Shown piece after piece: positions 9,001-13,848 of a stretch of 17,993 nucleotides of DNA. Origin of the DNA: an uncultured Bacteroidales bacterium (GTDB lineage Bacteria > Bacteroidota > Bacteroidia > Bacteroidales > UBA932); contig CALBPX010000017.1 in assembly GCA_937899055.1 (NCBI GenBank), positions 1 to 17,993 on the forward strand, given 5' to 3'. Under the pieces are notes generated by a model. The model saw nothing but the letters and a program-made list of their open reading frames with translations, was not told the DNA's origin and ran no database searches. The position numbers and the translations under genes are program-made. How positions within the stretch are numbered: position 1 is the first letter of the stretch; each line of letters begins with the position of its first letter.

Positions 9001-10933
9001 GGGCGGCTTTGGCCATCTGCGCAATCTGCGTGTTGCCAAGTCTGCGCACCAGCTCGGCAGGCTTGGTGTTGCGGAGCCAAGTGGAAACAGCTCTGAAATT
9101 ATCGGCAGCGGTATCAACGGCACGGCCGACCGCTCCCTTTCCTGCGGCTTTACGGGCCACAAGTCCCGCACCACGAGCGACTTCGCCAAAGAAATCAACA
9201 AATAGCGTCTCGCCCATGCTTTCCGTGAAGACTTCCTGGGCGGAATCAACGAATCCTTTTCCGGCGGATTCGGCAAGGCTCTTGACCCTTCCGTTGTCGT
9301 CCAGCGTGACGGCTTCCTGCGCCATACGACCCCAAGTTGAGGGCATGAGAGCGGCACGGGGGACGGACAAGGCACCTGCGATAAGCGTCTTTCCTCCCAC
9401 TTTCATAACGGAACGTGCGGCTTTCCCGGCGAATGCACGGGCCCCACCTTGCGCTATGTTATTGGCCACCCAACGGCCAAGAGCCTTTTCGGCAATCTTT
9501 GCCGATGCCTTCTTAGCAAGTGATTCTTCAAGGGCGGAGAAGCCTCCCGTAAGCGCCATTTCGGCTACGAACTTCATACTCTCCGCACCAGAACGTGCGG
9601 CATTGACATATCGGGCAATCTCCGGCCGCATGGCCTGCGCTTGGGAGAGGGTGAAGTAGGCTTTCAGCAGTGTTTTCTCGTCATCTGTAAGGAGATTGTC
9701 TATCTCGTCTCCCTTAAGGAGAGATTCATCCACCTTTCCGTAGTAGTCGGTAATCTTCTTGAACACTTCACGCACGGGCGTCATGTCCTCAATGGAGGTC
9801 ATGGCGTCAAACCACATAGCAGGGCTTACCACTTCCTTGCCGAACTCCTTGGCAAATCCGCCAAGGCGCTGGAGAAAACTCTTGTTGTCGTACTTAGACG
9901 GGTCGTTGATGATTTGTGCGGCCTTGGCCAGCATCCTGGCAGCAGCGGCCTGTCTGTCCTGTTCGGGCAGGATACCACTTTTGCCCTGCATACGCGCCAT
10001 CATCTTAAACCAAGTAGAATAAGCGGTCTCGTTCATGCCAAGGGAAGAACGAACAGCTTCCAAATCGTTCTCGATCTGAGTACCAAGGGCGGTTTTTGTC
10101 TCCTGGTAGAAAGGATTTTCAACCATAGCCTTCTCCAATTCCTTGTATTCATCGGAATTTTTGTCGGCTTTAGACATCTTGTCAAGGATGGCAACGTATT
10201 TGCCCTGGTCGCTCTCATTGAAGCGCCTCCGGGCAATCGCATTGTCAAGTTCTGCGGTGGGATTAACGTCCTTATCGGTGGAGAGTTTAGCCAATTCCTC
10301 TCGTTCATCGGAGGTCAGAAGCTCCGGCGAGCGCATCTTGTCCTGCAACTCGGAGTATCTTGCGAGTTTCGGATTCTCAATGGAGAGCTGGAAGTCGTTT
10401 GCCGCTTTCTGGGCACCCTTTCGCATCTGCCCTGCGCCGGCATACATTTCCTCCATAGTGGGAGCCGCCTTCCCGGTATAGAAATCCTTTTCCTCCTGCG
10501 TAAGAGGACGGTCCATATAGTCCTTGGTCTCCTGCGGAGCGTCTTCCACGTGAGATACACGCTTAGGAAGTGAAGCCGTAGCAGGGCCCGGCTCGTCATC
10601 GAAGTTGACGGGAGCTTCCGTCTCCACTTCCGGAGTGGCTGGAGCAGGCGTTGTGGCCTGTTCGGCAGGCTTTGGCGTCTCCTGCGGGGCAGTAGTGGCA
10701 GGTTTGAGTGTCTCCGCAGGTTTTTCCTCCTTTGGCGCAGCAAAACGTGCGTCAAATTCCTCAAAGGTGCCCAGATTGGAGAAACCCATAGTGGACATCT
10801 TGTCATACACCTTACGGCGATTCTCAGGCTTCGCCATGCGGGCCGCGAATTCTTCTTCCGTTCCGAGGTTAGTGATTCCTTTCTTCTGTAGGGCCGAGTA
10901 AACGGCCTTCAAAGCCTTGCTATTATCGGGCAT
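1..10933 (-). CDS. Giant polyvalent phage protein: methylase, DarB/strawberry-notch helicase, zincin (3' end outside window)
   Basis: The frame starts at the ATG at 10933, 12 bases after the stop of the upstream gene, and is open for 3644 codons to the window edge, so the C-terminus is missing. Seen in order: two LGTxEEF repeats (residues about 5-68); Pro/Thr-rich linker (72-110); long helical region (150-780); Pro/Glu linker (about 1085-1110); coiled coil (1120-1260); possible ADP-ribosyltransferase-like segment (1555-1640); N6-adenine methylase with QQYSTP (1826), EPTAGNGM (1852) and NPPF (1909); disordered linker (2040-2190); SF2 helicase with TGVGKGR (Lys2290), DESH (2432) and GRIDRTGQ (2817-2824); coiled coil (3030-3130); strawberry-notch-like C-terminal segment with LTGNILQA; zincin HERQH (3515-3519) with a possible third ligand in TPEFLADE (Glu3567). 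Phage P1 DarB combines methylase and helicase in a packaged anti-restriction protein. I infer a similar ejected protein here. Confidence 0.9.
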   Translation of the reverse strand, partial: MPDNSKALKAVYSALQKKGITNLGTEEEFAARMAKPENRRKVYDKMSTMGFSNLGTFEEFDARFAAPKEEKPAETLKPATTAPQETPKPAEQATTPAPATPEVETEAPVNFDDEPGPATASLPKRVSHVEDAPQETKDYMDRPLTQEEKDFYTGKAAPTMEEMYAGAGQMRKGAQKAANDFQLSIENPKLARYSELQDKMRSPELLTSDEREELAKLSTDKDVNPTAELDNAIARRRFNESDQGKYVAILDKMSKADKNSDEYKELEKAMVENPFYQETKTALGTQIENDLEAVRSSLGMNETAYSTWFKMMARMQGKSGILPEQDRQAAAARMLAKAAQIINDPSKYDNKSFLQRLGGFAKEFGKEVVSPAMWFDAMTSIEDMTPVREVFKKITDYYGKVDESLLKGDEIDNLLTDDEKTLLKAYFTLSQAQAMRPEIARYVNAARSGAESMKFVAEMALTGGFSALEESLAKKASAKIAEKALGRWVANNIAQGGARAFAGKAARSVMKVGGKTLIAGALSVPRAALMPSTWGRMAQEAVTLDDNGRVKSLAESAGKGFVDSAQEVFTESMGETLFVDFFGEVARGAGLVARKAAGKGAVGRAVDTAADNFRAVSTWLRNTKPAELVRRLGNTQIAQMAKAAHFDGFLPEMGEEALGSAMDSMRQGNADALKEFFGWDNLLMTAESFLPMYVLTGGMAGANIAASRINMDLSSRKLSQLMQKYGYTQDQVNYLIDQTRDASVKEISDLLSNVGANITNTRFGAAASAVMDQEQEEVVNTLREFLHDAGQYNMVSAAYQERGALQRDQLRDEMENRIGLFYGQDENGDHVVNTANVIDENGDIQEVYVPGGFKEDGEMGIVRQDGSTGFIRSTDIAPAIDQQTGQPITNENGSIVPATNTQPLDAYLSGILMQRGQAQEMEGIIQAANDVNKSLRAPVEALGDDVNYQGKSGRLTNANDDGATFVPDEDSAESTFVDWGTLAQENGVVNDINIPTETEAAVNEGKQISAEEQARRELGRQINEAIRNDLPITIDMDGEEYTLRYVVPSTIDAVNGRAKGIFTGADGLQYGFEFDYKAVLNQDFAPEAPAEPAPAVEPEPAPAPEPEPAREIKSTRDYYKPGSSRADIDRMLEDLYGNEDLLEEEVDEELIGEYNRAKKARDDAQKALDDANPEKIEKQPGETLQEVAARRKTARENFEKVRGELEQKLKDAEDELTFWAEAKKVADANIKEREEEAEREKRHQADIEKYGVDTSTLHDLDTPLTLEEAVAQYLGNSTHLINAADAEKEWLGKGNTNAGEIFRHRGQHGILTLNGGQTVKAVAEDIVGEYEDLNLDEQKVFDEILNQLNTHTKTEMRDVIFQNRLKEAIAVKEAAENVPEEIPAENAVEEREVEKEFTNRKGRKIKARYTIRTDKDGFTHVKANSTSIQFVPESIGFTAEQTVGPKEEYNDEGQWQEDIDTVNELGYHLSEATIRPDGTVEVVDDVMQLPPLSDELSKKVLAKFFPELLPSEVVEQTDITPIESVPESEPAEEGGETTAVTPMDVSSFDINSIDFDNNFVILHQTGSQNFDNILQNGLHVGAGLNGTTTLANRETVQSILQAQAEGRGHEGSDGLIIIQIPKSWANGRLVRTLDQMDDLLIERFGYNAIQTVPTDVITHAIVTPKATPETAAAEKPTKAPTNKQQSGRNSGGKSVTSQEDTKQGEEGFQRPVLTLRNSTEQAQARNNFVEAVGRRLIFALRNGTEKPYKSITDLRKEARAWGLEVEDSGATDILLQELVELALVKAARALTEQNGIKSKNAFDQICRLYELQPTIGRRSSERVAMQQYSTPLPMSFVAQMFAYNGEMKEVLEPTAGNGMLVFGIPGEKVHANELDDTRNANLQALGFGLVSKQDATEPFGGKYDAVIANPPFGSHEAVEFDGKQISGLDPIITLRALDAMKDGGKAAIIIGGNVEFADNGAWKTKKAFFSYLYDHYNVKGVVNMAGDLYAKQGTTYPTMMILIDGRRSEEERAAGRVYPPTSENARPMATTQDELYDIVKEILNDNRKTDGNQELRSSGLPDSPQSGETSGQTHGEGHSEQPRSSNEGVERERGGLDGGHRNVLGEQERNDSGSGRRPGSSAERGNNAQRSENPDEHLGGEVRPSSATSENSGLEGRTEGNNTSGSERDGRTDTGDDTGRVSSERKSVPVTEKRKVEDKNLPYVHHSEAKSLESVAPASMVEAMDAAIQEIEREIGKSIDEWMVEELGYKDANELYNALAAEQIDSVAMAIYQMKKGSAMIIGDQTGVGKGRQMAALIRWANRQGKKPIFLTQKASLFSDIYRDLSDVGGSGLRPLILNSSEGGKEDTKGVMQDKNGRVVYESPKNKTLNQIIESGKVPDGYDYVVLTYSQLNNGDEQSRSESGNNKPISAKATAKARFIRSIAEDNILLMDESHTAAGEDSNTGAFLQSVMPTVAGVTFASATFAKRAGTMPLYAIKSAMSEANVEPKELIAMIKRGGVTLQELMSRALTGSGQMVRRERDMSDVKTDWKTIDDPATAKRARENYDRAIKIFNDIIAFQQRYLTPFIQEVGIRVAATMGTTDTTRGTENFGVDNPPFVNQTYNFTKQLMLALKVDAIVDEVVKEIKAGRHPVIALENTYESGLSEYNVGDKIEDTSFSAGLIRSLAHIMQYTYTDDEGISHQEPISPKDLGPAGEQAYYALQERIKEATKDIFLSPLDGIREKLNAKGYKVGEITGRSTTVVKEGDGYVLRNRPDTDGKKTVREFNDGTLDVVIINKKGSTGISLHASVAFKDQRPRSMIIAQPLGDINDYMQMIGRIDRTGQVHRGYYINLSLPVPAELRFNMMLATKLKSLNANTTTDQEGNAGSVEAPDFLNKYGSQVVIEYLRDHPEVFEKLLEGDFKLGGRTNRVTNQEELETYQAGEDDAQRITGRIALLPVAEQEAFYNEIAERYNALIKYLDETGENTLKITTLPLRAKTLARKVGTEGRNPNGNNPFAQNSYVERVEIDVLKKPMKADEIRKVRESLSGGKEESTRVRELLDRVEEQRKQRIAAENERYERKKEKTQKDIDRQAAAIRARNVPEADAKVEIKRVTDRLTSEINDEHTRNLAAIESQHNRLRDRFEQFNFSQTYLIHETIVGGNLFEGAGSPSLFLGFKTAKDGANLTPSTSFAVFATLDGRRRIEIKFTDGGVLDEISNYTTLNYGTAMRTTIDNWDNSISNATREERYMLTGNILQAWSDASQGGILAGRLITYTDIDGNIKDGILMNSTWETGQLRSAGKPISAAIDQIKDLGWREELESTDGHVSIERYRDRYRLRVPKTKKDGAKYFQDEQLLSLVVGRNFYQSRGKFECEVTKDNLPAVLSVLDSLGVRVPEENSEDWEQMDEKAIRAGVPVAQTQEAQDGSVVYMPTVPPVDMDSYQSRLDEATNPQEREQIMLEFIEAIDPQHIPVDFKPYAELESYFRSIGMSENGAKINAAYMEGNGAYGAYMKGRMIFVVEKNTNIGLLLEHYTHERQHYINERDGLAKQLFDRVGGNLNILEDGLSLYVGGSMASTYRFYYRSTPEFLADELIAYAMGLVYDDPAFAHNQKFSHLAKEIQEFLNDIINGQFNDSYRPAIQGRRYGNYNEREGYRSGTQAPNGT
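4363..4785 (-). CDS. Candidate overprinted gene inside the giant gene, acidic 140-aa protein of unknown function
   Basis: The ORF lies in the +1 frame relative to the giant gene, begins with ATG (METKNYAVPGYPIRL) and ends in TAA. Its composition is that of a folded protein: four Trp, many Met, Ile and Leu, and 27 acidic against 14 basic residues (net about -13). The enclosing gene encodes over the same bases a linker made almost only of Gly, Ser, Glu, Arg, Asp, Asn and Thr, with no Phe, Tyr, Trp, Ile, Met or Cys. This is the pattern expected when a second frame is under selection. The 30 bases before the ATG are A/T-rich, as in Bacteroidota initiation regions; I see no Shine-Dalgarno site or local promoter. 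Other long minus-strand ORFs inside the giant gene are Arg/Ser/Pro-rich shadows and do not look like this. I recognise no family. It could still be a chance ORF. Confidence 0.55.
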   Translation of the reverse strand: METKNYAVPGYPIRLSLAKHPGKLTERDIQNNLVQAMKVSNENGEDWMEDIEMYWENKSGMILGADGDREALQNEEIMLREAKILTNIWGERSDQALQLLRIAGWKEELKEITQAEVNETDELTLAMILGEYLPNESPYL

Positions 10934-10945
10934 ATCGGTTAGATT

Positions 10946-11758
10946 TTACCAGTCAATTTTGTTTTCGTCTTCTTCGTTGGAGCCCCAATCAATGGTATCG
11001 CCAGCTGCCTGGTTCGTAGTGGGGATGCGCTCACGGCTGATTTCGCGGCCAAACTCGTCACGGGTGATGACGGTCTTGTAACCGCCTACACGTCCACCGG
11101 CGCTGTTCTCGCGGATGACCTCAATGGCCTGATTGTGACGAATCATCTCGTCAAGGCGTTCACGACTGATGTTGATTCCCTGCTGTTTCAGGGCATTTGC
11201 CATCTTATCGCGGTCCTTTTTGTAGTCAATGTCCATCTGCTTAAGGTCAATGCGTCCTCCCTGCTTAAGCGCCTCCAGATAAGCAGAATCGGCGGTTTTT
11301 TGGTTTTGAAGCTCACTTCTGCCCTGCTGGCGAAGCTTCTCCAGGGCCATTTTCCCAGCGATTTCGGAGCCGGCAGCACCTGCTTTCGCATCCATTTGGC
11401 GGATACTCATGTCGTAGTTACGCAGGCGGTCAGCGGTAGCACGGGCCATGGCACGGTCCTGCTCAATATCCTGCACGACAAACGGCATCTGGTAGGTCTG
11501 CGGCTGGTTAACTGCACCAACGGAAGTCCCAACGAGGTTGCCAAGGGATGCAAGCGCATCAGTGATAGCGGCCATTGTCTTGCGGGAACGGCCCTCTCGC
11601 TCCCTTTTTTTCCAGTTCTCGCTCTGCTGCTGGCGGAATGCCTCGTTTTGCGCAAGGAGGTCGGCGAAACTGGATGCGGGAGCCTGTGGTGCTTGCGCAG
11701 CAGCGGCTTCGGCCACCTGTCCGTCCGTGAGATTCACTATTTCGTCAAAGTTCAGCAT
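10946..11758 (-). CDS. Helical phage protein of 270 aa, probable virion/ejection component
   Basis: The start ATG at 11758 is 2 bases after the stop of the 50-aa gene, and the stop is 12 bases before the giant gene, so translation is probably coupled. The protein is Gln/Ala/Lys/Arg-rich and mostly predicted helix, with an Ala-rich N-terminus, a basic stretch KKREREGRSRK (about residues 50-60), a short small-residue segment (ALASLGNLVGTSVGA) and a charged tail that repeats IDW twice (DTIDWGS and KIDW). No catalytic motif is visible and I do not recognise a family. Its place between an internal-virion-like protein and a giant DarB-like protein suggests a structural or ejection role. That role is inference. 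Confidence 0.85.
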   Translation of the reverse strand: MLNFDEIVNLTDGQVAEAAAAQAPQAPASSFADLLAQNEAFRQQQSENWKKREREGRSRKTMAAITDALASLGNLVGTSVGAVNQPQTYQMPFVVQDIEQDRAMARATADRLRNYDMSIRQMDAKAGAAGSEIAGKMALEKLRQQGRSELQNQKTADSAYLEALKQGGRIDLKQMDIDYKKDRDKMANALKQQGINISRERLDEMIRHNQAIEVIRENSAGGRVGGYKTVITRDEFGREISRERIPTTNQAAGDTIDWGSNEEDENKIDW

Positions 11759-11760
11759 TG

Positions 11761-11913
11761 TTATGCCTCCTCTTCTTCCTCTTTTGGAGGTTTGACTTCG
11801 TTTTCGGGCTCTTTTGGAGGCTCCTGTTCCACCTTCGGCTGTTCCGTCTGCGGGGCAGCGGCAGGCTTTTCTTTCTCTACGGGGATTCCAAAAAGGTTGT
11901 TCTCTTTTGCCAT
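11761..11913 (-). CDS. Small Pro/Glu-rich protein (50 aa)
   Basis: ATG at 11913 (MAKENNLFGIPVEKEKPAAA) and TAA at 11761-11763 give 50 residues. After the first dozen residues the protein is only Pro, Glu, Lys, Gln, Ala, Asn and Val, with a repeated PPKE motif and a Glu-rich tail, so it is probably disordered. It starts 13 bases after the 241-aa gene ends and stops 2 bases before the next start, which is the tight spacing of a translated operon gene. The function is unknown; a small virion-associated linker or scaffold-like protein would fit the context. Confidence 0.7.
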   Translation of the reverse strand: MAKENNLFGIPVEKEKPAAAPQTEQPKVEQEPPKEPENEVKPPKEEEEEA

Positions 11914-11926
11914 ATAGCGTTGAATT

Positions 11927-12652
11927 TTATCTGTTGTTCATGAGTACCTGGGCACCGATGCCGAACATGGTCGGGTCAATTCCCTGCGCCTGGAGCATGG
12001 CAAGCTGGGCCTGGGTCTGACGGATAGCCTCGTCGGTGGAGATAGCATTACCCGTAGCGTCACGGAAGGGCTTGCTGACAGCAGCAGCTTCCGCAGCCTT
12101 GGTAGCGGCAGGAGCGGTAGCCTCCGTAGATGCGGTAGCATAGGGATTATCAGCACCACCAGCAGCTCCGGCAATACCAGCCATAGCCTTGGTAGCCTGT
12201 CCCGCAGCCTGGGCGATATTCTGCGCCTTCCCCTGATTGATGGCGAACATCTGCTGGGCATAGGCCCGGTCAGACCCTATCTGCTGCAAACGAAGGTTAT
12301 CCTTCCACGCATCAGCACGGGAAGCAAGGTTTCCGGCCACATCAGTGACCACCTTGTTGTTATTCTGCTGGACAGCGGCAAGGTGAGCATCCGTACCACC
12401 AGCCACTACGTTGGTAGCACGGGCACGCTCGTACTGCTGTCTCTGCAACTCCTGGACACGGCGGAGAAGCCCCTGCGCATCGGAGGAATTCACATACCCC
12501 CTGTTGAGCATACGGTTACGCTCCGCCCGCTCCGTCTTGTACTGATTGGACAGCTGCTCCTTCGCATCGGCCATAGCCTCCGCACTCTGCCACGCACCTA
12601 CGCCCGTAGCAGCCAGCGAACCAATCATCGACAATATGGTCAACCATTCCAT
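11927..12652 (-). CDS. Putative phage internal virion protein (T7 gp14-like)
   Basis: This is the first gene of the leftward operon. The 241-aa product begins with a hydrophobic, Gly/Ala-rich segment (residues 3-22, LTILSMIGSLAATGVGAW) that could enter a membrane. A Gln/Arg/Ala-rich helical middle and an Ala/Thr-rich low-complexity stretch follow, and the end is compact (MFGIGAQVLMNNR). A short N-terminal membrane-active segment followed by Gln/Ala-rich helices is typical of small internal or ejection proteins of podoviruses such as T7 gp14, and also of pilot proteins of other phages. The match is by architecture only, not by alignment. Its position directly upstream of a giant anti-restriction-type protein supports an ejection-module role. 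Confidence 0.8.
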   Translation of the reverse strand: MEWLTILSMIGSLAATGVGAWQSAEAMADAKEQLSNQYKTERAERNRMLNRGYVNSSDAQGLLRRVQELQRQQYERARATNVVAGGTDAHLAAVQQNNNKVVTDVAGNLASRADAWKDNLRLQQIGSDRAYAQQMFAINQGKAQNIAQAAGQATKAMAGIAGAAGGADNPYATASTEATAPAATKAAEAAAVSKPFRDATGNAISTDEAIRQTQAQLAMLQAQGIDPTMFGIGAQVLMNNR

Positions 12653-12678
12653 AACTCAATAACATTTTTCTATCTGCC

Positions 12679-12705
12679 CAAAGGTACAAACACCACAAAA
12701 AACAA
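12679..12705 (-). promoter_or_regulatory. Putative promoter of the leftward virion operon
   Basis: The minus strand carries TACCTTTG (12679-12686), an exact TAnnTTTG -7 box, about 27 bases before the ATG at 12652. The nearest TTG upstream (12703-12705) is only 16 bases away, shorter than the usual 19-21, so the -33 match is weak. The direct-repeat element GGTCAAATAGCG sits just upstream and may be an activator site. Confidence 0.45.
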
Positions 12706-12710
12706 CCGTC

Positions 12711-12726
12711 CGCTATTTGACCTTAC
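12711..12726. repeat. Copy 1 of 16-bp direct repeat CGCTATTTGACCTTAC
   Basis: This matches 13347-13362 (CGCTATTTGACCTAAC) at 15 of 16 bases in the same orientation. On the minus strand it reads GTAAGGTCAAATAGCG and lies 24 bases upstream of the -7 box of the leftward operon, the usual place for an activator site. Confidence 0.6.
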
Positions 12727-13260
12727 TACAACTAACTCGCTGATTATCTTGCTTAATCCATTTATTTTCACTATATTCGTGTTAGGAAATTCTACCTCAA
12801 TATGGAGATCCTTTCCGGGTCCCATCCGCAAAGACAAGTCCTCTAAGCATGCTTTACCTCCCCTAATGCGAAATCCACCAGGGAGAGAACAGGCAGTTTG
12901 TCTGGCTCATATATTCGCTAAGAGTGAGGCTCCAGATTAAGGAAACCGCCCGACATGGAGAGTCCTCATACCACCCTTTGGGCACACCCTCTGCCTGAAT
13001 GCGACAATGTGCGAGAATGAAGGGGAATGCAAGAGAATGGGGCAAAGCCTTTCAGTCGGAAAGCGCATCTTATCTTCTGCAACTATGTGCGCATCATGTG
13101 GGCTTGATTGCTTTACGTGCGTATGGTTGTGGCTGGCTATGGTCTTGCCACCTATGTACGCAGGTGCTTACAATCCGTAACTGCCTATTTTCCCCTGCAA
13201 ACAAGGACTTGCGAAAATGTAACTTGTTGATTATCAGCGTATTTTGTTCTTCAACCATTG
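12727..13260. other. Non-coding stretch without a convincing gene
   Basis: No reading frame here looks like a real protein and I see no tRNA or known RNA. It holds short structured pieces: the palindrome AAGCATGCTT (12845-12854), a bulged stem pairing GAGG-CTCCA with TGGAG-CCTC (about 12926-12967), several short GAATG-containing repeats (about 12996-13040), and TGCGTA/TACGCA arms around 13119-13161. The 12-mer TTGTGGCTGGCT (13127-13138) recurs in the ardA leader hairpin at 13784. A leftward non-coding RNA is possible but unproven. Confidence 0.5.
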
Positions 13261-13324
13261 GTATTTTATCCGTAGTAGGTAGAGAAAAAACGAGTTTTTT
13301 CTCTATCCTACAAGGATAAAATAC
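13261..13324. repeat. 64-bp near-perfect inverted repeat (cruciform-like)
   Basis: The outer arms GTATTTTATCC (13261-13271) and GGATAAAATAC (13314-13324) pair perfectly over 11 bp. Next, GTAGG (13275-13279) pairs with CCTAC (13307-13311), and TAGAGAAAAAA (13280-13290) with TTTTTTCTCTA (13295-13305). The loop is CGAG. In all 27 bp pair, with only a small internal loop and a 1-base bulge. It lies between the two divergent operons. It could be a two-way terminator/insulator, a cruciform protein site, or a structure linked to replication. Confidence 0.8.
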
Positions 13325-13346
13325 TGATATGTTGCAGTTATGTCTA

Positions 13347-13362
13347 CGCTATTTGACCTAAC
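13347..13362. repeat. Copy 2 of 16-bp direct repeat CGCTATTTGACCTAAC
   Basis: This is the second copy of the element at 12711-12726. On the minus strand, TATCCTTG (13311-13318), one mismatch from TAnnTTTG, lies 28 bases downstream. That resembles the arrangement at the leftward operon promoter and hints at a leftward transcript into the 12.7-13.3 kb stretch. Confidence 0.6.
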
Positions 13363-13390
13363 GAGTAACAATTTTTCATGCCTATTTACA

Positions 13391-13440
13391 GGTGTAAATT
13401 TGCGCAAATTGGGTGTATGGGCCTGCGCAAATTGGGTGTA
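13391..13440. repeat. Iteron-like direct repeats with a 14-bp palindrome
   Basis: TGCGCAAATTGGGTGTA occurs at 13401-13417 and again at 13424-13440, a 23-bp period or about two helical turns. The first copy overlaps the perfect palindrome AATTTGCGCAAATT (13397-13410), and GGTGTA occurs three times. The phasing suits cooperative binding by a repressor or replication initiator. The cluster lies about 145 bases upstream of the -33 box of the ardA operon promoter. Confidence 0.65.
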
Positions 13441-13584
13441 AAATCGGGGCGAGCCTCCACCCTACTCCCCCAAAAAGCAATAAATCCACCACTACAAGCG
13501 AAAATAATTGCAAAAATAAATGTGCTTTCTACGGCGTTCTGATGGCGTTTTTGCAAATTTCTTGAAAAATTCTTGTTCGAACTA

Positions 13585-13616
13585 TTGTTTTATTCAAAAT
13601 AATTGTGCTATCTTTG
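13585..13616 (+). promoter_or_regulatory. Promoter of the ardA operon (Bacteroidota type)
   Basis: TTG (13585-13587) and TATCTTTG (13609-13616), separated by 21 bases, match the TTG/TTTG-N19-21-TAnnTTTG consensus. Transcription should begin near 13622, leaving a leader of about 220 bases before ardA. The 8-bp palindrome GTTCGAAC lies just upstream and might be an operator half. Confidence 0.7.
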
Positions 13617-13691
13617 CAGTGAGGATTTACCGCATGGGTGAATCTGACGAGCAAAGCGAGTGATTGCGAACGCAGACAACTGGGCGTGAAA

Positions 13692-13769
13692 ATGCTGGGA
13701 ACTGCATCGTTCTTTGACATATTGAGAGAAAGGACAAAAGGACAACTAAAAGCGAGCAACGATTCTTAA
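13692..13769 (+). promoter_or_regulatory. ardA operon leader: boxA-like element and possible 25-aa leader peptide
   Basis: CGTTCTTTGACAT (13708-13720) resembles the boxA antitermination element (consensus near TGCTCTTTAACA). It lies in a small ORF, 13692-13769, that could encode 25 residues (MLGTASFFDILRERTK...) and stops 11 bases before the first leader hairpin. Together this looks like an antitermination or attenuation leader. There is no direct proof that the peptide is translated. Confidence 0.35.
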
Positions 13770-13780
13770 ATGTACTTATT

Positions 13781-13848
13781 TGTTTGTGGCTGGCTGATTA
13801 CCAACCACAAGCACCAAACTATTAACAATTAAACATTACAACATTATG
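13781..13848 (+). promoter_or_regulatory. Stem-loop plus A/T-rich leader module before ardA (module 1)
   Basis: TTGTGG-C-TGG (13784-13793) pairs with CCA-A-CCACAA (13801-13810) around the loop CTGATTA. The stem can be extended by T-A, G-C and a G-T wobble at its base. GCACCAAA and the leader CAATTAAACATTACA..., ending at the ardA ATG, follow. The same plan recurs before downstream genes. Confidence 0.7.
13826..13848 (+). repeat. Left copy of 23-bp inverted repeat flanking the ardA operon
   Basis: The sequence from CAATTAAACATT to the ardA ATG (13846-13848) is the exact reverse complement of 16376-16398. The repeat ends precisely at the start codon; the next base differs between copies. Confidence 0.9.

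Noticed and set aside
6647..9205. 852-codon plus-strand ORF antisense to the giant gene
   Set aside because: It is codon-aligned with the sense frame, so it stays open only because the sense gene rarely uses TTA, CTA and TCA. Its product is a Val/Leu/Arg/Cys-rich shadow. The plus-strand ORFs at 1016-1996 and 9641-10573 have the same phase and cause.
8884..9375. 163-codon minus-strand ORF inside the giant gene
   Set aside because: The main frame here is a normal helical protein and the alternative reading is Pro/Arg/Ser-rich, so it is a shadow. The same applies to 10315-10806.
12670..12825. 51-codon minus-strand ORF (MGPGKDLHIEVEF...) ending 18 bases before the virion operon
   Set aside because: It reads fairly protein-like, but it overlaps the TACCTTTG promoter box and the 16-bp direct repeat, lies in A/T-rich DNA where such frames arise by chance, and has no clear start signal. 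Homologues would be needed to revive it.
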